From positions 1 to 39,935 of the forward strand of contig JAIOZM010000036.1 of assembly GCA_021740585.1 (NCBI GenBank): a stretch of 39,935 bases of DNA, in the 5' to 3' direction. The notes below the pieces were generated by a model. It was not told the DNA's origin and made no database searches. It saw only the letters and a list, made by a program, of their open reading frames with translations. Made by a program: the position numbers and the translations under genes. This document shows, piece after piece, positions 14,843-23,188 of the stretch. The first letter of the stretch is position 1, and each line of letters opens with the position of its first letter. This DNA comes from Bacteroidales bacterium. Lineage in GTDB: Bacteria > Bacteroidota > Bacteroidia > Bacteroidales > GCA-2748055.

Positions 14843-17152
14843 ATGAATAATAAAACCCTTATTAAAAGTAATTTGTTGCTGAGGCATCCCGGAACCATCA
14901 TTTTTGCATTCTTTCTGCTTTTAACGGTTTCTGTTATTGGTCAGGAAATACCCTCAAATAAAGTCCTAAAACCTTCTGAACTAGCTTCTTTTCTGAATGA
15001 GGATGTTAAAAATCTTTTAACAGAAAACTCTTCAATAACACAGGAATCATTGGCATCCTACCTCCGTGATAAATTTTCTGAGCGCTATTATTACGACTGG
15101 AAAAACTTTGAAGCCCGTTTTGCCTTGTACAATCAATTATACGACGACAGACAAAATGATCATGCCTTAAATGCCATTGATCATATGACAAAGTTCAGTG
15201 ATTCAACCCAATGGCTGTTGCCTTTCAACTATCTAAATGGCGAAGCCGTCGATGCCTATGCCATCAGACATCTGGCTCGTCAGCATAAAATGGTTGATAT
15301 CGCGTTTCATTATTTTTATGAACAGAAGAATCCTGTGTATATTGAATATTTTGTTAATCAGCAAGAATCCTTAAATGCAGCTCTGGAAAGTGGTAAGTAC
15401 GAAAAAACCGAGGATGGAAACGGCGTCTATGAAGTATTCAGGTCAGGCTACAGAGCTTACAATTGGCTTTTAATCCACAATTTGTTCTTAGGACAAGAAA
15501 AATATACAGATGAGAACCAGTTAACCTGCATCGCTACTTTGCTTCAGCAGGGCGCTCATTTATTTGAAGACAATCAGGAATTTCAATCAGGAAACCACCA
15601 GACAAAAGGAATGTCGTCATTAGCCATGATATCAATCCTTCTTCGTGACTTTAAAGATACTGATAAATGGCTTGATCAGGCTTTGAAATTATTAGAGGAA
15701 CATCTCACCATGGAAATTAACCCTGATGGTTTTCAGTTTGAAAGATCTGTGCATTATCACATGAGCGACATTATAAATTATTATAATGTTTACCAGCTTG
15801 CAAAAATAAGCGGTATCTCTTTGGACAAATTTTGGGAAGAAAAGCTGCATTCGTTGTTTGCCACACTGGTAAAAATTGCCTATCCAGATAAATCAGCTCC
15901 GGTTCTACAGGATGACACCGCAAATCCATGGGCAGAGAAAAACGATATTTCAGGAGCCTTAACCATGGGCTATCTTCTATTTGAAGATCCGGTATTTGGA
16001 TACTTTGCCAATGATAAGGTTGAATCTGCTATGTATTGGTACCTGAGTGACCTGCAGTTAAATTCATTAAAAAATATTAAAAAAGAAAAACCGGAGTATC
16101 ATTCCTTAGCCTTCCCTTCAACGGGTTATTATGTGATGAGAGAGGGCTGGGAAAAGGATGATAATATGATGATAATCTCGGCTGGTCTGGACGATAAAAA
16201 GCCGGATCATCAGCATGGAGATATGCTGGGTGTGCAGGCAATGTCGAAAGGGAATGTAATTCTTCCCAATTATCAGGTCCGGTACAACTTAAAAGATTAT
16301 GATTTCTTTAAAAATTCAATGGTGAAAAATGTTGCTCTTGTCGATGATGAACTTCAGGGAAAAGAATGGACGGGTAATCAGGGTGGCAGCGGATTCGGTA
16401 AATTCAAAAATTTACCTGTTCCGAAAACTATTGCCTGGAAAACCAACAAAGATTTAGACCTTTTCGTTGGAAGTCATGATGGTTTTAAAAACATTGGCGT
16501 TGCTTACACCCGACAGGTGATTTATGTGAAAAATGATTTCTGGATTGTTAAAGATAATTTCAAATCAAAGGAGCCTCATGTTTACAAGCAAATCTGGCAG
16601 GGACATTTTACTAATGAAAATCAAACACAACTTATAAGATCTACATTCGACGACGGTAGCGGCTGTGATATCTATCAATTGAAGGCAACTACTTCGGCTA
16701 CCACTAATGGAACCCAAGGTAAGGAATGGACAATTATTAGCAAAAAAGACAGTGAAGAATTCAATTTTATAAGCCTTATTTATCCTTTTTCAGAATACAG
16801 CAACAGAATTGAGGAGGATACTGAGTTCCCTGATCTTAACGGATGGCGAGCGAATAAATCTAAGTTTAAAATTGAAGGAAATGAGCCTGTTTCTCTTTCA
16901 AAAGATGATTGCTCATTTATATTTGGGGTAAAAAAGATTAGCATCAATAATTTCCGGATTGAATTATCAGAACCTGGTGACTTATACTTAAAAATGGAAG
17001 ATTCAATATTACGCATCCAACATATTGGTGATTCACAGGCAGACTTGATTATTGAAGGCGGGAGTGAAAATACTTTAAACGGCTATCCCTTTAATAACAA
17101 GATTGTTATGAATCCTGGAGATGTGTTACTAAGCAAAATAAATATGGAATGA
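14843..17152 (+). CDS. Heparinase II/III-like polysaccharide lyase (candidate alginate lyase)
   Basis: A 769-residue exported protein with a signal sequence ending near VIGQ (residue ~34). The fold is an (alpha/alpha) toroid (~45-400) plus a heparinase II/III beta-sandwich (~420-765). Candidate catalytic residues are Asn251-His252 (QSGNHQTKG), Glu300, Tyr305-His306 (GFQFERSVHYH) and a His456-x-His458-x-Asp460 cluster (KPDHQHGDMLG). These are the Asn/His...Tyr...HxHxD elements of PL12, PL15, PL17, PL21 and PL39 lyases. It differs clearly from the PL17 enzyme upstream; PL39 or an unassigned subfamily is possible. The alginate island predicts uronate-containing polymers or oligomers as substrate. 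It lies 110 bp after the PL6 lipoprotein gene. Family membership is firm; the exact substrate is not. Confidence 0.82.
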   Translation: MNNKTLIKSNLLLRHPGTIIFAFFLLLTVSVIGQEIPSNKVLKPSELASFLNEDVKNLLTENSSITQESLASYLRDKFSERYYYDWKNFEARFALYNQLYDDRQNDHALNAIDHMTKFSDSTQWLLPFNYLNGEAVDAYAIRHLARQHKMVDIAFHYFYEQKNPVYIEYFVNQQESLNAALESGKYEKTEDGNGVYEVFRSGYRAYNWLLIHNLFLGQEKYTDENQLTCIATLLQQGAHLFEDNQEFQSGNHQTKGMSSLAMISILLRDFKDTDKWLDQALKLLEEHLTMEINPDGFQFERSVHYHMSDIINYYNVYQLAKISGISLDKFWEEKLHSLFATLVKIAYPDKSAPVLQDDTANPWAEKNDISGALTMGYLLFEDPVFGYFANDKVESAMYWYLSDLQLNSLKNIKKEKPEYHSLAFPSTGYYVMREGWEKDDNMMIISAGLDDKKPDHQHGDMLGVQAMSKGNVILPNYQVRYNLKDYDFFKNSMVKNVALVDDELQGKEWTGNQGGSGFGKFKNLPVPKTIAWKTNKDLDLFVGSHDGFKNIGVAYTRQVIYVKNDFWIVKDNFKSKEPHVYKQIWQGHFTNENQTQLIRSTFDDGSGCDIYQLKATTSATTNGTQGKEWTIISKKDSEEFNFISLIYPFSEYSNRIEEDTEFPDLNGWRANKSKFKIEGNEPVSLSKDDCSFIFGVKKISINNFRIELSEPGDLYLKMEDSILRIQHIGDSQADLIIEGGSENTLNGYPFNNKIVMNPGDVLLSKINME

Positions 17153-17375
17153 TATCTACTTCCAAACAAAGACCACATATGTAATTTTTTTGTCTTGATC
17201 ATAGAAGAAGGAAGACAAATACCTCCTACTCTTTTAAAGTTTTTATACTGGAAGGATCTTTAAGAACTTTCCGGAATGTTAAAAATATCGTACACCTCAA
17301 TACTTTCCCCAACGCAACCTTTCAATCTCTTATCTCATCAATGGGAAAGAATCGAATAATTATAAATAATATCTC

Positions 17376-18569
17376 ATGAAAAACACTTTTATATTACTCA
17401 TTATCAGCCTTTACTTATTTGGCTGCACAAAAGACAACAATCTTATTATCGGTGATAAGACTTATACTGATGAGCTGGGACTGCATACTTATGACGGATT
17501 TGGTGGTTCATCAGGTGGAGGAGGTAATGGCGAGGGAGATACGATTCAGATTGAAGCAGGACAAATTACAGCCGGGGAATGGAAAGATCTTGAGAACTGG
17601 GATTTCTGGACTTCATTGTGCAACGAGCAGGAATTTGACAGTATGGATAACTATTGGGAATACAACTTAAATGAAAGAATATCTGTTAAAGTAAGAAATT
17701 CAGCCGGCGATTTACTCGAAAACATTAAGATTGAACTACGAGACTCAGACAACAATATTTTATGGACTGCGAAAAGTGATAATTCCGGCAGCGCCGAATT
17801 ATGGCCCGGGCTGAGTGCTGACTATCAATATAATGAGGATCTTATATTAAGCGTTGACGGCACGATCCAAACATCAGTTTTGGAATTTCAAAACGGAGTG
17901 AATGAAATTATACTTAATAAAACTGATGGAATTGGTACAAAAAAAATTGAAATTGCCTTCATGGTAGACGCTACCGGTTCCATGGGTGATGAGCTGGAAT
18001 ATTTAAAAGTTGAATTGATAGATGTTATCAAAATGGTAGAACAAAATCATACCGGAATTGATGTTAACCTCGGCGCTGTGTTCTACAGGGATGAGGGCGA
18101 TGAATATCTCACCAAAAAATCTGATTTAACTTCCGATTACACAACAACAACTAGCTTTATTGCCAAACAAAGAGCTGATGGCGGTGGAGATTATCCTGAA
18201 GCGGTTCATTCGGCATTAAAAGTCAGCGTTAATAACCTTCAATGGTCAGATCAGGCATATTCCCGTATTTTATTTATGGTTCTGGATGCTCCGCCTCATT
18301 ACGATGCACAGGTTATTGATGAAATACATCTTCAAACTAAAAAAGCGGCGGCTGCAGGTATAAAATTAATTCCTATTACAGCAAGCGGTATAGATAAAGA
18401 AACAGAATTTTTAATGCGATATATGGCTATGGCAACCAATGGAAGCTATGTGTTTGTTACAAATCACAGCGGGATTGGAAATGACCATATTACTCCCAGC
18501 ATTGGTCAATACGATTTAGAATATCTCAATGAACTTTTGGTAAGACTGATTGGGGAATATTTGGAATAA
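17376..18569 (+). CDS. VWA-domain lipoprotein
   Basis: A 397-residue lipoprotein (ISLYLFGC, Cys17). A Gly/Ser linker (GGSSGGGGNG, 43-52) tethers a central Ig-like or carboxypeptidase regulatory-like segment (~100-182, ISVKVRNSAGDLLENIKIELRDSD). A von Willebrand factor A domain covers ~190-397. The metal-ion adhesion site is seen as FMVDATGSM (Asp198, Thr200, Ser202: a DxTxS variant of DxSxS), with RADGGGDYPEA and LDAPPH further on. VWA domains bind protein or glycan ligands through the metal. Nothing catalytic is visible. It sits at the end of the alginate island, 223 bp after the heparinase-like gene and 120 bp before the second TIM-barrel gene, so a surface binding or scaffolding role is possible. 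Confidence 0.8.
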   Translation: MKNTFILLIISLYLFGCTKDNNLIIGDKTYTDELGLHTYDGFGGSSGGGGNGEGDTIQIEAGQITAGEWKDLENWDFWTSLCNEQEFDSMDNYWEYNLNERISVKVRNSAGDLLENIKIELRDSDNNILWTAKSDNSGSAELWPGLSADYQYNEDLILSVDGTIQTSVLEFQNGVNEIILNKTDGIGTKKIEIAFMVDATGSMGDELEYLKVELIDVIKMVEQNHTGIDVNLGAVFYRDEGDEYLTKKSDLTSDYTTTTSFIAKQRADGGGDYPEAVHSALKVSVNNLQWSDQAYSRILFMVLDAPPHYDAQVIDEIHLQTKKAAAAGIKLIPITASGIDKETEFLMRYMAMATNGSYVFVTNHSGIGNDHITPSIGQYDLEYLNELLVRLIGEYLE

Positions 18570-18590
18570 AATCATAAAATATCAAATTGG

Positions 18591-18633
18591 CAAAATTGTA
18601 GGGACACAAAAATTTTGCGTCTCTGCAATTTTG
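18591..18633. repeat. REP-like palindrome with ACACAAAAATTTTGCGT core
   Basis: CAAAATTGTAGGGAC (18591-18605) pairs with GTCTCTGCAATTTTG (18619-18633): 15 bp with two G-T wobbles. The centre ACACAAAAATTTTGCGT is itself almost palindromic. The stem is not followed by a T-run, so a dispersed repetitive extragenic palindrome is more likely than a dedicated terminator. It lies between the VWA gene and the TIM-barrel gene. Confidence 0.55.
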
Positions 18634-18689
18634 TAATTCTCGCACATTCCATATACATTTAGATCCGAAAAACATCAAATTTAAATTAT

Positions 18690-19604
18690 ATGGAAAATCG
18701 GAGAAATTTTTTAAAAACGGCGGGGCTTTTAACAGCTGGAGCCATAATTGCACCGGGATTTGCCTGCAAACCAAAATCGGGAGCTGTATCTGAAACTATT
18801 GCCGTATCAGGGAATAAAAATATCGGTATTCAAATATATACCTTAAGAGATCAAATTGCTGTTAGCCTGGAAAAAACTATGGCAGGAGTAGCTGAAATAG
18901 GATATAAATGGATAGAGGCTTATGGCTATGAAAACAGAAAAATTCTGGGTAAAAGTCCCAAAGAATTTAATGAATTATTATCAGGATTGGGAATGACCAT
19001 GCCAAGCATACATTCAGTGACTGAGGTTTCATCGTCAGCAGGGAAATCATCCATTCTTGATGCTATGAAAATTGCTGTTGAAGATGCTAAGCTTGCCGGA
19101 GCTAAGTATTTTGTCTACGCCTTTCTAAAAGAAGAAGAAAGACGTTCTATGGATGATTATAAGCGCCATGCAGCAACATTTAACTCCTTTGGGGAAATTT
19201 GTAAAGATGCAGGAATTCAGTTCGCTTATCACAATCACGATTTCGAATTTATTGAATTCGATGGCCAAATGCCATACGATTACCTTCTAAATAATACCGA
19301 CCCTGAACTGGTAAAAATGGAGCTGGACCTTTATTGGATAACCAAAGGAGGTCAGGATCCTGTTGAATATTTCAAAAAGGCTCCGGGAAGATTCCCTCTA
19401 TGGCATGTTAAGGATATGGAGGAAGGTCCTGAGAAATTCTTCGCTGAAGTAGGATATGGAACTATGGATTTTGAATCCATTTTTGCTGCAAAAGAAACCG
19501 CAGATTTGAAGTATATTTTTGTGGAGCAGGATCGAAGCCGCAGAGATCCCATGGAAAGTATCAGAATGAGTTGGGAGTTTTTAAACAAGGCTTCTTACGT
19601 TTAA
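18690..19604 (+). CDS. Tat-exported sugar phosphate isomerase/epimerase-like TIM-barrel lipoprotein
   Basis: A 304-residue xylose isomerase-like TIM barrel. The leader carries twin arginines (NRRNFLKTAG) and ends in a lipobox-like GFAC with Cys26, so it should be a Tat-exported lipoprotein. Barrel motifs are GIQIYTLRDQI (~46), YHNHDFEF (~181), MELDLYWITKGG (~210), WHVKDME (~235) and FVEQDRS (~285). The Glu/Asp/His/Glu metal-site pattern of the family appears intact. It is the second exported TIM-barrel protein of the island and differs from the first in length and in being lipidated. The reaction is unknown. A strong terminator follows 6 bp after the stop codon, so it closes the + strand block. 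Confidence 0.84.
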   Translation: MENRRNFLKTAGLLTAGAIIAPGFACKPKSGAVSETIAVSGNKNIGIQIYTLRDQIAVSLEKTMAGVAEIGYKWIEAYGYENRKILGKSPKEFNELLSGLGMTMPSIHSVTEVSSSAGKSSILDAMKIAVEDAKLAGAKYFVYAFLKEEERRSMDDYKRHAATFNSFGEICKDAGIQFAYHNHDFEFIEFDGQMPYDYLLNNTDPELVKMELDLYWITKGGQDPVEYFKKAPGRFPLWHVKDMEEGPEKFFAEVGYGTMDFESIFAAKETADLKYIFVEQDRSRRDPMESIRMSWEFLNKASYV

Positions 19605-19610
19605 ATTAAT

Positions 19611-19660
19611 ATAGACGTACAGCAGTCTCATAAACTGCTGTACGTCTATTTTCAGCCTTT
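19611..19660 (+). terminator. Strong intrinsic terminator ending the alginate island
   Basis: A perfect 15-bp stem (ATAGACGTACAGCAG with CTGCTGTACGTCTAT, 19611-19625 and 19635-19649) around a 9-nt loop is followed by TTTCAGCCTTTTTT. It lies between convergent genes and may stop transcription from both sides. Confidence 0.9.
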
Positions 19661-19689
19661 TTTAAGGGTTTATATATCAGGACGTAAAA

Positions 19690-20067
19690 CTAGAAACTAT
19701 AGTCATCCTCATAAAATCCCTCCTCAGCATCACCTATGTCCTCAAACTCATCGGAGAATTTATCACCAATCCCAAGATTTATTAAATCGTCAGAATTGTA
19801 GCTGTCGATGTCATCAAAACTATTTTCTTCATTTTCATAACTCTCAAACTTGCTATCCAGTTTATCGAAAGCCTCTTCTGAGAAAGCAAAGTCAGTATCC
19901 ATTTCTTCGAGCTTTTCAATATGATCCGGATTAAAACAAAAGTTTGGAACATCGAATATGCAATCCTCAATGTATTCAGGGTCTTTCATAAATACGTCCT
20001 TTAAACTTTGTCCGCTATACTTTCCAAAGTCCAATATTGACTGCAAATTGTACAATTTCATTTTCAT
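19690..20067 (-). CDS. Small acidic protein with ExoX-C-like N-terminal motif
   Basis: A 125-residue cytoplasmic protein. The N-terminal ~50 residues (ILDFGKYSGQSLKDVFMKDPEYI) match the general pattern of the small domain found at the C-terminus of exodeoxyribonuclease X and as stand-alone proteins (FGKYKG..L.DV...DP.YI). The rest (~55-125) is strikingly rich in Asp and Glu (ENEENSFDDIDSYNSDD, GDAEEGFYEDDYSF) and probably disordered, like a nucleic-acid-mimicking tail. No nuclease catalytic domain is present. ATG at 20067 is used; a second Met lies two codons in. A CAAATATA box at 20190-20197, read on the - strand as TATATTTG, could be its promoter. The function is unknown. Confidence 0.65.
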   Translation of the reverse strand: MKMKLYNLQSILDFGKYSGQSLKDVFMKDPEYIEDCIFDVPNFCFNPDHIEKLEEMDTDFAFSEEAFDKLDSKFESYENEENSFDDIDSYNSDDLINLGIGDKFSDEFEDIGDAEEGFYEDDYSF

Positions 20068-20356
20068 TTAAAAAAAATTTAATTAGCCTTATTTAATGTT
20101 TATAATATTCGCTGTTTCTATAAAGGATAATATTTTTTAACTCTGATAAATAAAATTCCTCAAGAAATATCAGCAATAGTTTCAGAGGACAAATATATTT
20201 TTTTTCATTTTTTGAAATACTCTTTTTATCAAAAAAATTCACAAAAAATTTATTTTTTTTTCAATTTACAAATATTTCGGCCTTTTTAGAGTATTTCTGA
20301 GAAAAAAAACTTAATTCACAATTTGAAAATATAAATTTTCTTCTCTAAATTGATCT
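20068..20356. other. AT-rich divergent intergenic region
   Basis: This 289-bp spacer lies between divergent genes and has long A/T runs (for example around 20200-20260). It should hold promoters for both neighbours. Only the - strand TAnnTTTG match at 20190-20197 is recognisable. No ORF, RNA gene or hairpin of note was seen. Confidence 0.5.
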
Positions 20357-21100
20357 ATGAATATGATCCTTTTAAATAAAAATACCACCATTCATATCTT
20401 TGATTTAAAGATACTTGAACCTGTAACTACGCTTACAGATTTAATTGTTTCCCTTGTTTGCTTTCTGGCTTTTTTTAGATTATTGAAATTAAACAAATCC
20501 CAACTACATTTCAAATTAATTACATGGTTTTTTCTTACTATGGGCACAGCAACAGCTTTTGGAGGACTTATCGGACATGGTTTCTTATATCTTTTTCAGT
20601 CTGAATGGCACCTTCCCGAGTGGTTTACCCATATTTTTTCATTACCAATGATTGAAAATGCCAATGGAGTCTCACCCTGGAAGCTGCCCGGATGGCTTAC
20701 AAGTATGTTATCAATTTCTTTATTGGAACGAGCCTCAATTGAATATGCAAAACCTGAATTGCATCCCAGGATAAGAAAAACAATGGACTGGGCCAATATT
20801 GTCGAATTACTCATATTCATGACCCTGACCTTTTCATCCCTGAACTTCCGGTTTGTCGAGCTTCATTCGGCCTTTGGACTTCTAATAATCAATACCCCTC
20901 TGCATTTATATGTTTTTTGGAAATCCAGAACAGATGTAAGTAAATATATGCTTGTGGGTCTGAGTTTTGCAATAGCCTCCGCCCTCTTTTTCAAGAATCA
21001 TTGGTCAATTCATACCTGGTTCAATTATTTAGATATTTCGCATGCTTTAATGGCCTTTGGGGCATATTTCTTTTATCAGTCGGCAAAGAGGATGGGTTAG
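20357..21100 (+). CDS. Multi-pass membrane protein of unknown function
   Basis: A 247-residue integral membrane protein with about seven hydrophobic segments (starting near LTDLIVSLVCFLAFF, ITWFFLTMGTATAFGGLIG, IVELLIFMTLTFSSL, AFGLLIINTPLHLYVFW, YMLVGLSFAIASALFF, HALMAFGAYFFYQSA). Histidines lie at or near membrane ends (GGLIGHGFLY, DISHALMAFG), reminiscent of heme- or metal-binding or ceramidase-like seven-helix proteins, but no known motif is complete. I do not recognise the family. It stands alone between the acidic-protein gene and a 220-bp spacer. Its own promoter must lie in the AT-rich upstream spacer. Confidence 0.7.
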   Translation: MNMILLNKNTTIHIFDLKILEPVTTLTDLIVSLVCFLAFFRLLKLNKSQLHFKLITWFFLTMGTATAFGGLIGHGFLYLFQSEWHLPEWFTHIFSLPMIENANGVSPWKLPGWLTSMLSISLLERASIEYAKPELHPRIRKTMDWANIVELLIFMTLTFSSLNFRFVELHSAFGLLIINTPLHLYVFWKSRTDVSKYMLVGLSFAIASALFFKNHWSIHTWFNYLDISHALMAFGAYFFYQSAKRMG

Positions 21101-21106
21101 AAAAAT

Positions 21107-21130
21107 ATGTGGTTATGTGGTTATGTGATT
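21107..21130 (+). repeat. Three tandem 8-bp repeats
   Basis: ATGTGGTT ATGTGGTT ATGTGATT lies immediately after the membrane-protein gene. It is a short slippage-prone array in an otherwise featureless 220-bp spacer (21101-21320). Confidence 0.6.
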
Positions 21131-21320
21131 CGCAATATAGAGCATAATGGTTTAGCGACAGACCAGCCTCATTGCTTTTCTTGTGCAGTGGAAGCATAAG
21201 GGGGGACCTGATAGCTTTCGGAAGAGGGAGGTAAAAACGTGAAGAGAAAGTGAATTGATGAAAAAGTTAGTGGAATTAAAATAATTGGGAATGGTTTTCC
21301 TATTTTAAAAACCAATATTA

Positions 21321-21914
21321 TTACTTACTTAAAAAAATAAAAACTCCGGTACTTTTATTATTCCTGAAGTGATTTACTGCAAAAATAGAAATGTAAATAT
21401 CTTTGTGATTTTCCTTTTTAACTGCAGAAAAATAACAAAAAAGCTTTCCAAGCATCATTTCTGAAAGATCTTTCCATGCAAATACATTCTTTTCAGTCAT
21501 AAAAACTTTTTTATACCAGTCAGCCGGATCACCAAGATTTGAATCTTCGTCGGAATAAATAATATCAAACTGTGATTCGGCTAATTGTTGCTTATAAAAC
21601 CTGCATATATTTTCTGAATTTTGCTGGACAGGGATTTGGTATAAAATGGTTTTACGTAAACCCTTAATTTCCTTAATATTAAATGTAACTGTATTTTCCA
21701 CTGAATCAGGCCTGGATGTTACCAGACGATGAACATTTTCCTCTTCTCTGAAATATTCAATTATTCCACCAGGAAAACGCATTAAATAACCATCCTCAGT
21801 AGAATTTGGAATATCTTCTTTATCTCCATCCACAACCATATTTAAGGTTAAATAAAATTTGACCAGTGGTGGAATAAAAATAATAAGCAGTATGACAAAT
21901 TGAATTTCCATCAT
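21321..21914 (-). CDS. Membrane-anchored protein of unknown function
   Basis: A 197-residue protein with one N-terminal hydrophobic segment (FVILLIIFIPPLVKFYLTL, ~6-24), either an uncleaved anchor or a signal peptide. The remainder is soluble and mixed alpha/beta. The stretch ILYQIPVQQNSENICRFYKQQLAESQFDIIY (~90-120) resembles domains that pair a beta strand with a 'Y..QL...GF' helix in small envelope proteins such as DUF4892, but the match is too weak to assign. Two adjacent ATGs could start it (21914 or 21911). It is transcribed alone, divergently from the hydrolase gene. Confidence 0.6.
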   Translation of the reverse strand: MMEIQFVILLIIFIPPLVKFYLTLNMVVDGDKEDIPNSTEDGYLMRFPGGIIEYFREEENVHRLVTSRPDSVENTVTFNIKEIKGLRKTILYQIPVQQNSENICRFYKQQLAESQFDIIYSDEDSNLGDPADWYKKVFMTEKNVFAWKDLSEMMLGKLFCYFSAVKKENHKDIYISIFAVNHFRNNKSTGVFIFLSK

Positions 21915-22186
21915 AAATGAGTAAACCCTTAAACTTTATACTCCTTATTAAAGAAAAAGTGACAAAAAAAGGAGTTTTTTTAATAAATACCTGATGACAA
22001 ACCCAAAACCTTATAAACCGGACTCTTCAATATTTAAGAAATAAATAACGAAACAAAGAAATCCTGTCAAAAAATAGTATTTTACCTACATTGATATATT
22101 TGCAAAAAATATCTAATATTTCATGACTTTTTACCTAATAATTTGTGGTAATTTAGGCTTTCTTTCAATTTTTTAAAATTTAAGTT
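21915..22186. promoter_or_regulatory. Divergent promoter region with TAnnTTTG box for the hydrolase
   Basis: This 272-bp spacer lies between divergent genes. TATATTTG at 22095-22102 matches the Bacteroidota -7 element and would give a leader of about 75-80 nt before the ATG at 22187. The leader contains a weak hairpin (TTACC with GGTAA around 22131-22151). No gene was seen. Confidence 0.45.
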
Positions 22187-23122
22187 ATGAACATTAAAGC
22201 ACTGACCATTAGTCTTACAGTGGTTTTTTTTCTTTTTTTTCAAGGGAAAGCCCAGATTTCTACAGAGGAGAATGAACTGTATAACGGAGAAATTAAGTTG
22301 GGGTCTACCCTTCTAATTCCTGAAAATATTAAAAAACCCCCGGTTGTCTTAATAATTGCGGGATCAGGACCTACCGATAAGAATGGAAATAACTCCTTCA
22401 TGTTAAATAATCATTTGAAATATCTGGCCGAAGGATTGGCTGCACAAGGAATTGCAAGTCTTCGCTATGATAAAAGATTTATACCCGGAAACAATCACAT
22501 TAACGAAGCTGATATAAGATTTGAAGACATTATAGAAGATGCTAATTTTTGCTTTCAGTATCTGAAAACAGATAAAAGATTTGGTAACAAATATATCCTT
22601 GGACACAGTCAGGGTTCACTTGTTGGAATGGAAGTGGCTAAAAATAATAAGCTGAAAGGATTTATCTCTGTGGCAGGACCTTCCGAGGCGATTGGCACTA
22701 CCATTATCAGGCAGTTAAGAGCCCAAAACGAAGAATTGGCTGATCAGGCGGCTATATTAATTGATAGTATGCTTGCCGGTTTTGAAGTAAAATATATAAA
22801 TCCGTATCTTCTAAGTCTGTTTCGCCCCTCTGTACAGCCTTTTTTAAGGGAATACATGTCCTACAATCCATCTAATGAGATTAGCTTATTAAAAACAAGA
22901 ATATTAATTGTACAAGGAACAACAGATATTCAGGTAGAAGTAAAAGATGCTGAAAAATTACATGAGGCTGCACCGAAATCAGAATTGCTGATCATTGAAG
23001 GAATGAATCATATTCTAAAAGAAGTTCCCCTCGAAAGATCAATCAATATAGCCAGTTATAATAATCCCGACTTAATTATAGATCAACAATTAATTAAAAG
23101 CCTGAGGGAATTTATAAAATAA
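22187..23122 (+). CDS. Exported alpha/beta hydrolase
   Basis: A 311-residue serine hydrolase with a signal peptide (~1-22, FFLFFQGKAQ). The alpha/beta hydrolase core follows, with oxyanion-region IIAGSGPTDKNG (~57-67). The nucleophile is Ser141 in GHSQGS, with Asp247 (VQGTTDIQV) and His275 (GMNHILKE) as the likely acid and base. This is the dienelactone hydrolase/prolyl oligopeptidase-like group common in Bacteroidota periplasms; substrates are usually esters or peptides and cannot be named here. The barrel-like protein gene follows 66 bp downstream on the same strand and may be co-transcribed. Confidence 0.87.
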   Translation: MNIKALTISLTVVFFLFFQGKAQISTEENELYNGEIKLGSTLLIPENIKKPPVVLIIAGSGPTDKNGNNSFMLNNHLKYLAEGLAAQGIASLRYDKRFIPGNNHINEADIRFEDIIEDANFCFQYLKTDKRFGNKYILGHSQGSLVGMEVAKNNKLKGFISVAGPSEAIGTTIIRQLRAQNEELADQAAILIDSMLAGFEVKYINPYLLSLFRPSVQPFLREYMSYNPSNEISLLKTRILIVQGTTDIQVEVKDAEKLHEAAPKSELLIIEGMNHILKEVPLERSINIASYNNPDLIIDQQLIKSLREFIK

Positions 23123-23188
23123 TAGTGGTCTGTTTTCAAATTCCAAAATAGATTTTATAAACTAATAAATTTTCAATCTAAAATTACT

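Noticed and set aside
17250-17272. Hairpin GGAAGG...CTTTCC after the heparinase-like gene
   Set aside because: The stem has a mismatch and a wobble and no T-run follows, so it is too weak to call a terminator.
1-19650. SusC/SusD-like transporter pair expected of a polysaccharide utilisation locus
   Set aside because: No TonB-dependent receptor or SusD-like lipoprotein is encoded in the window; the only importer candidate is the MFS protein.
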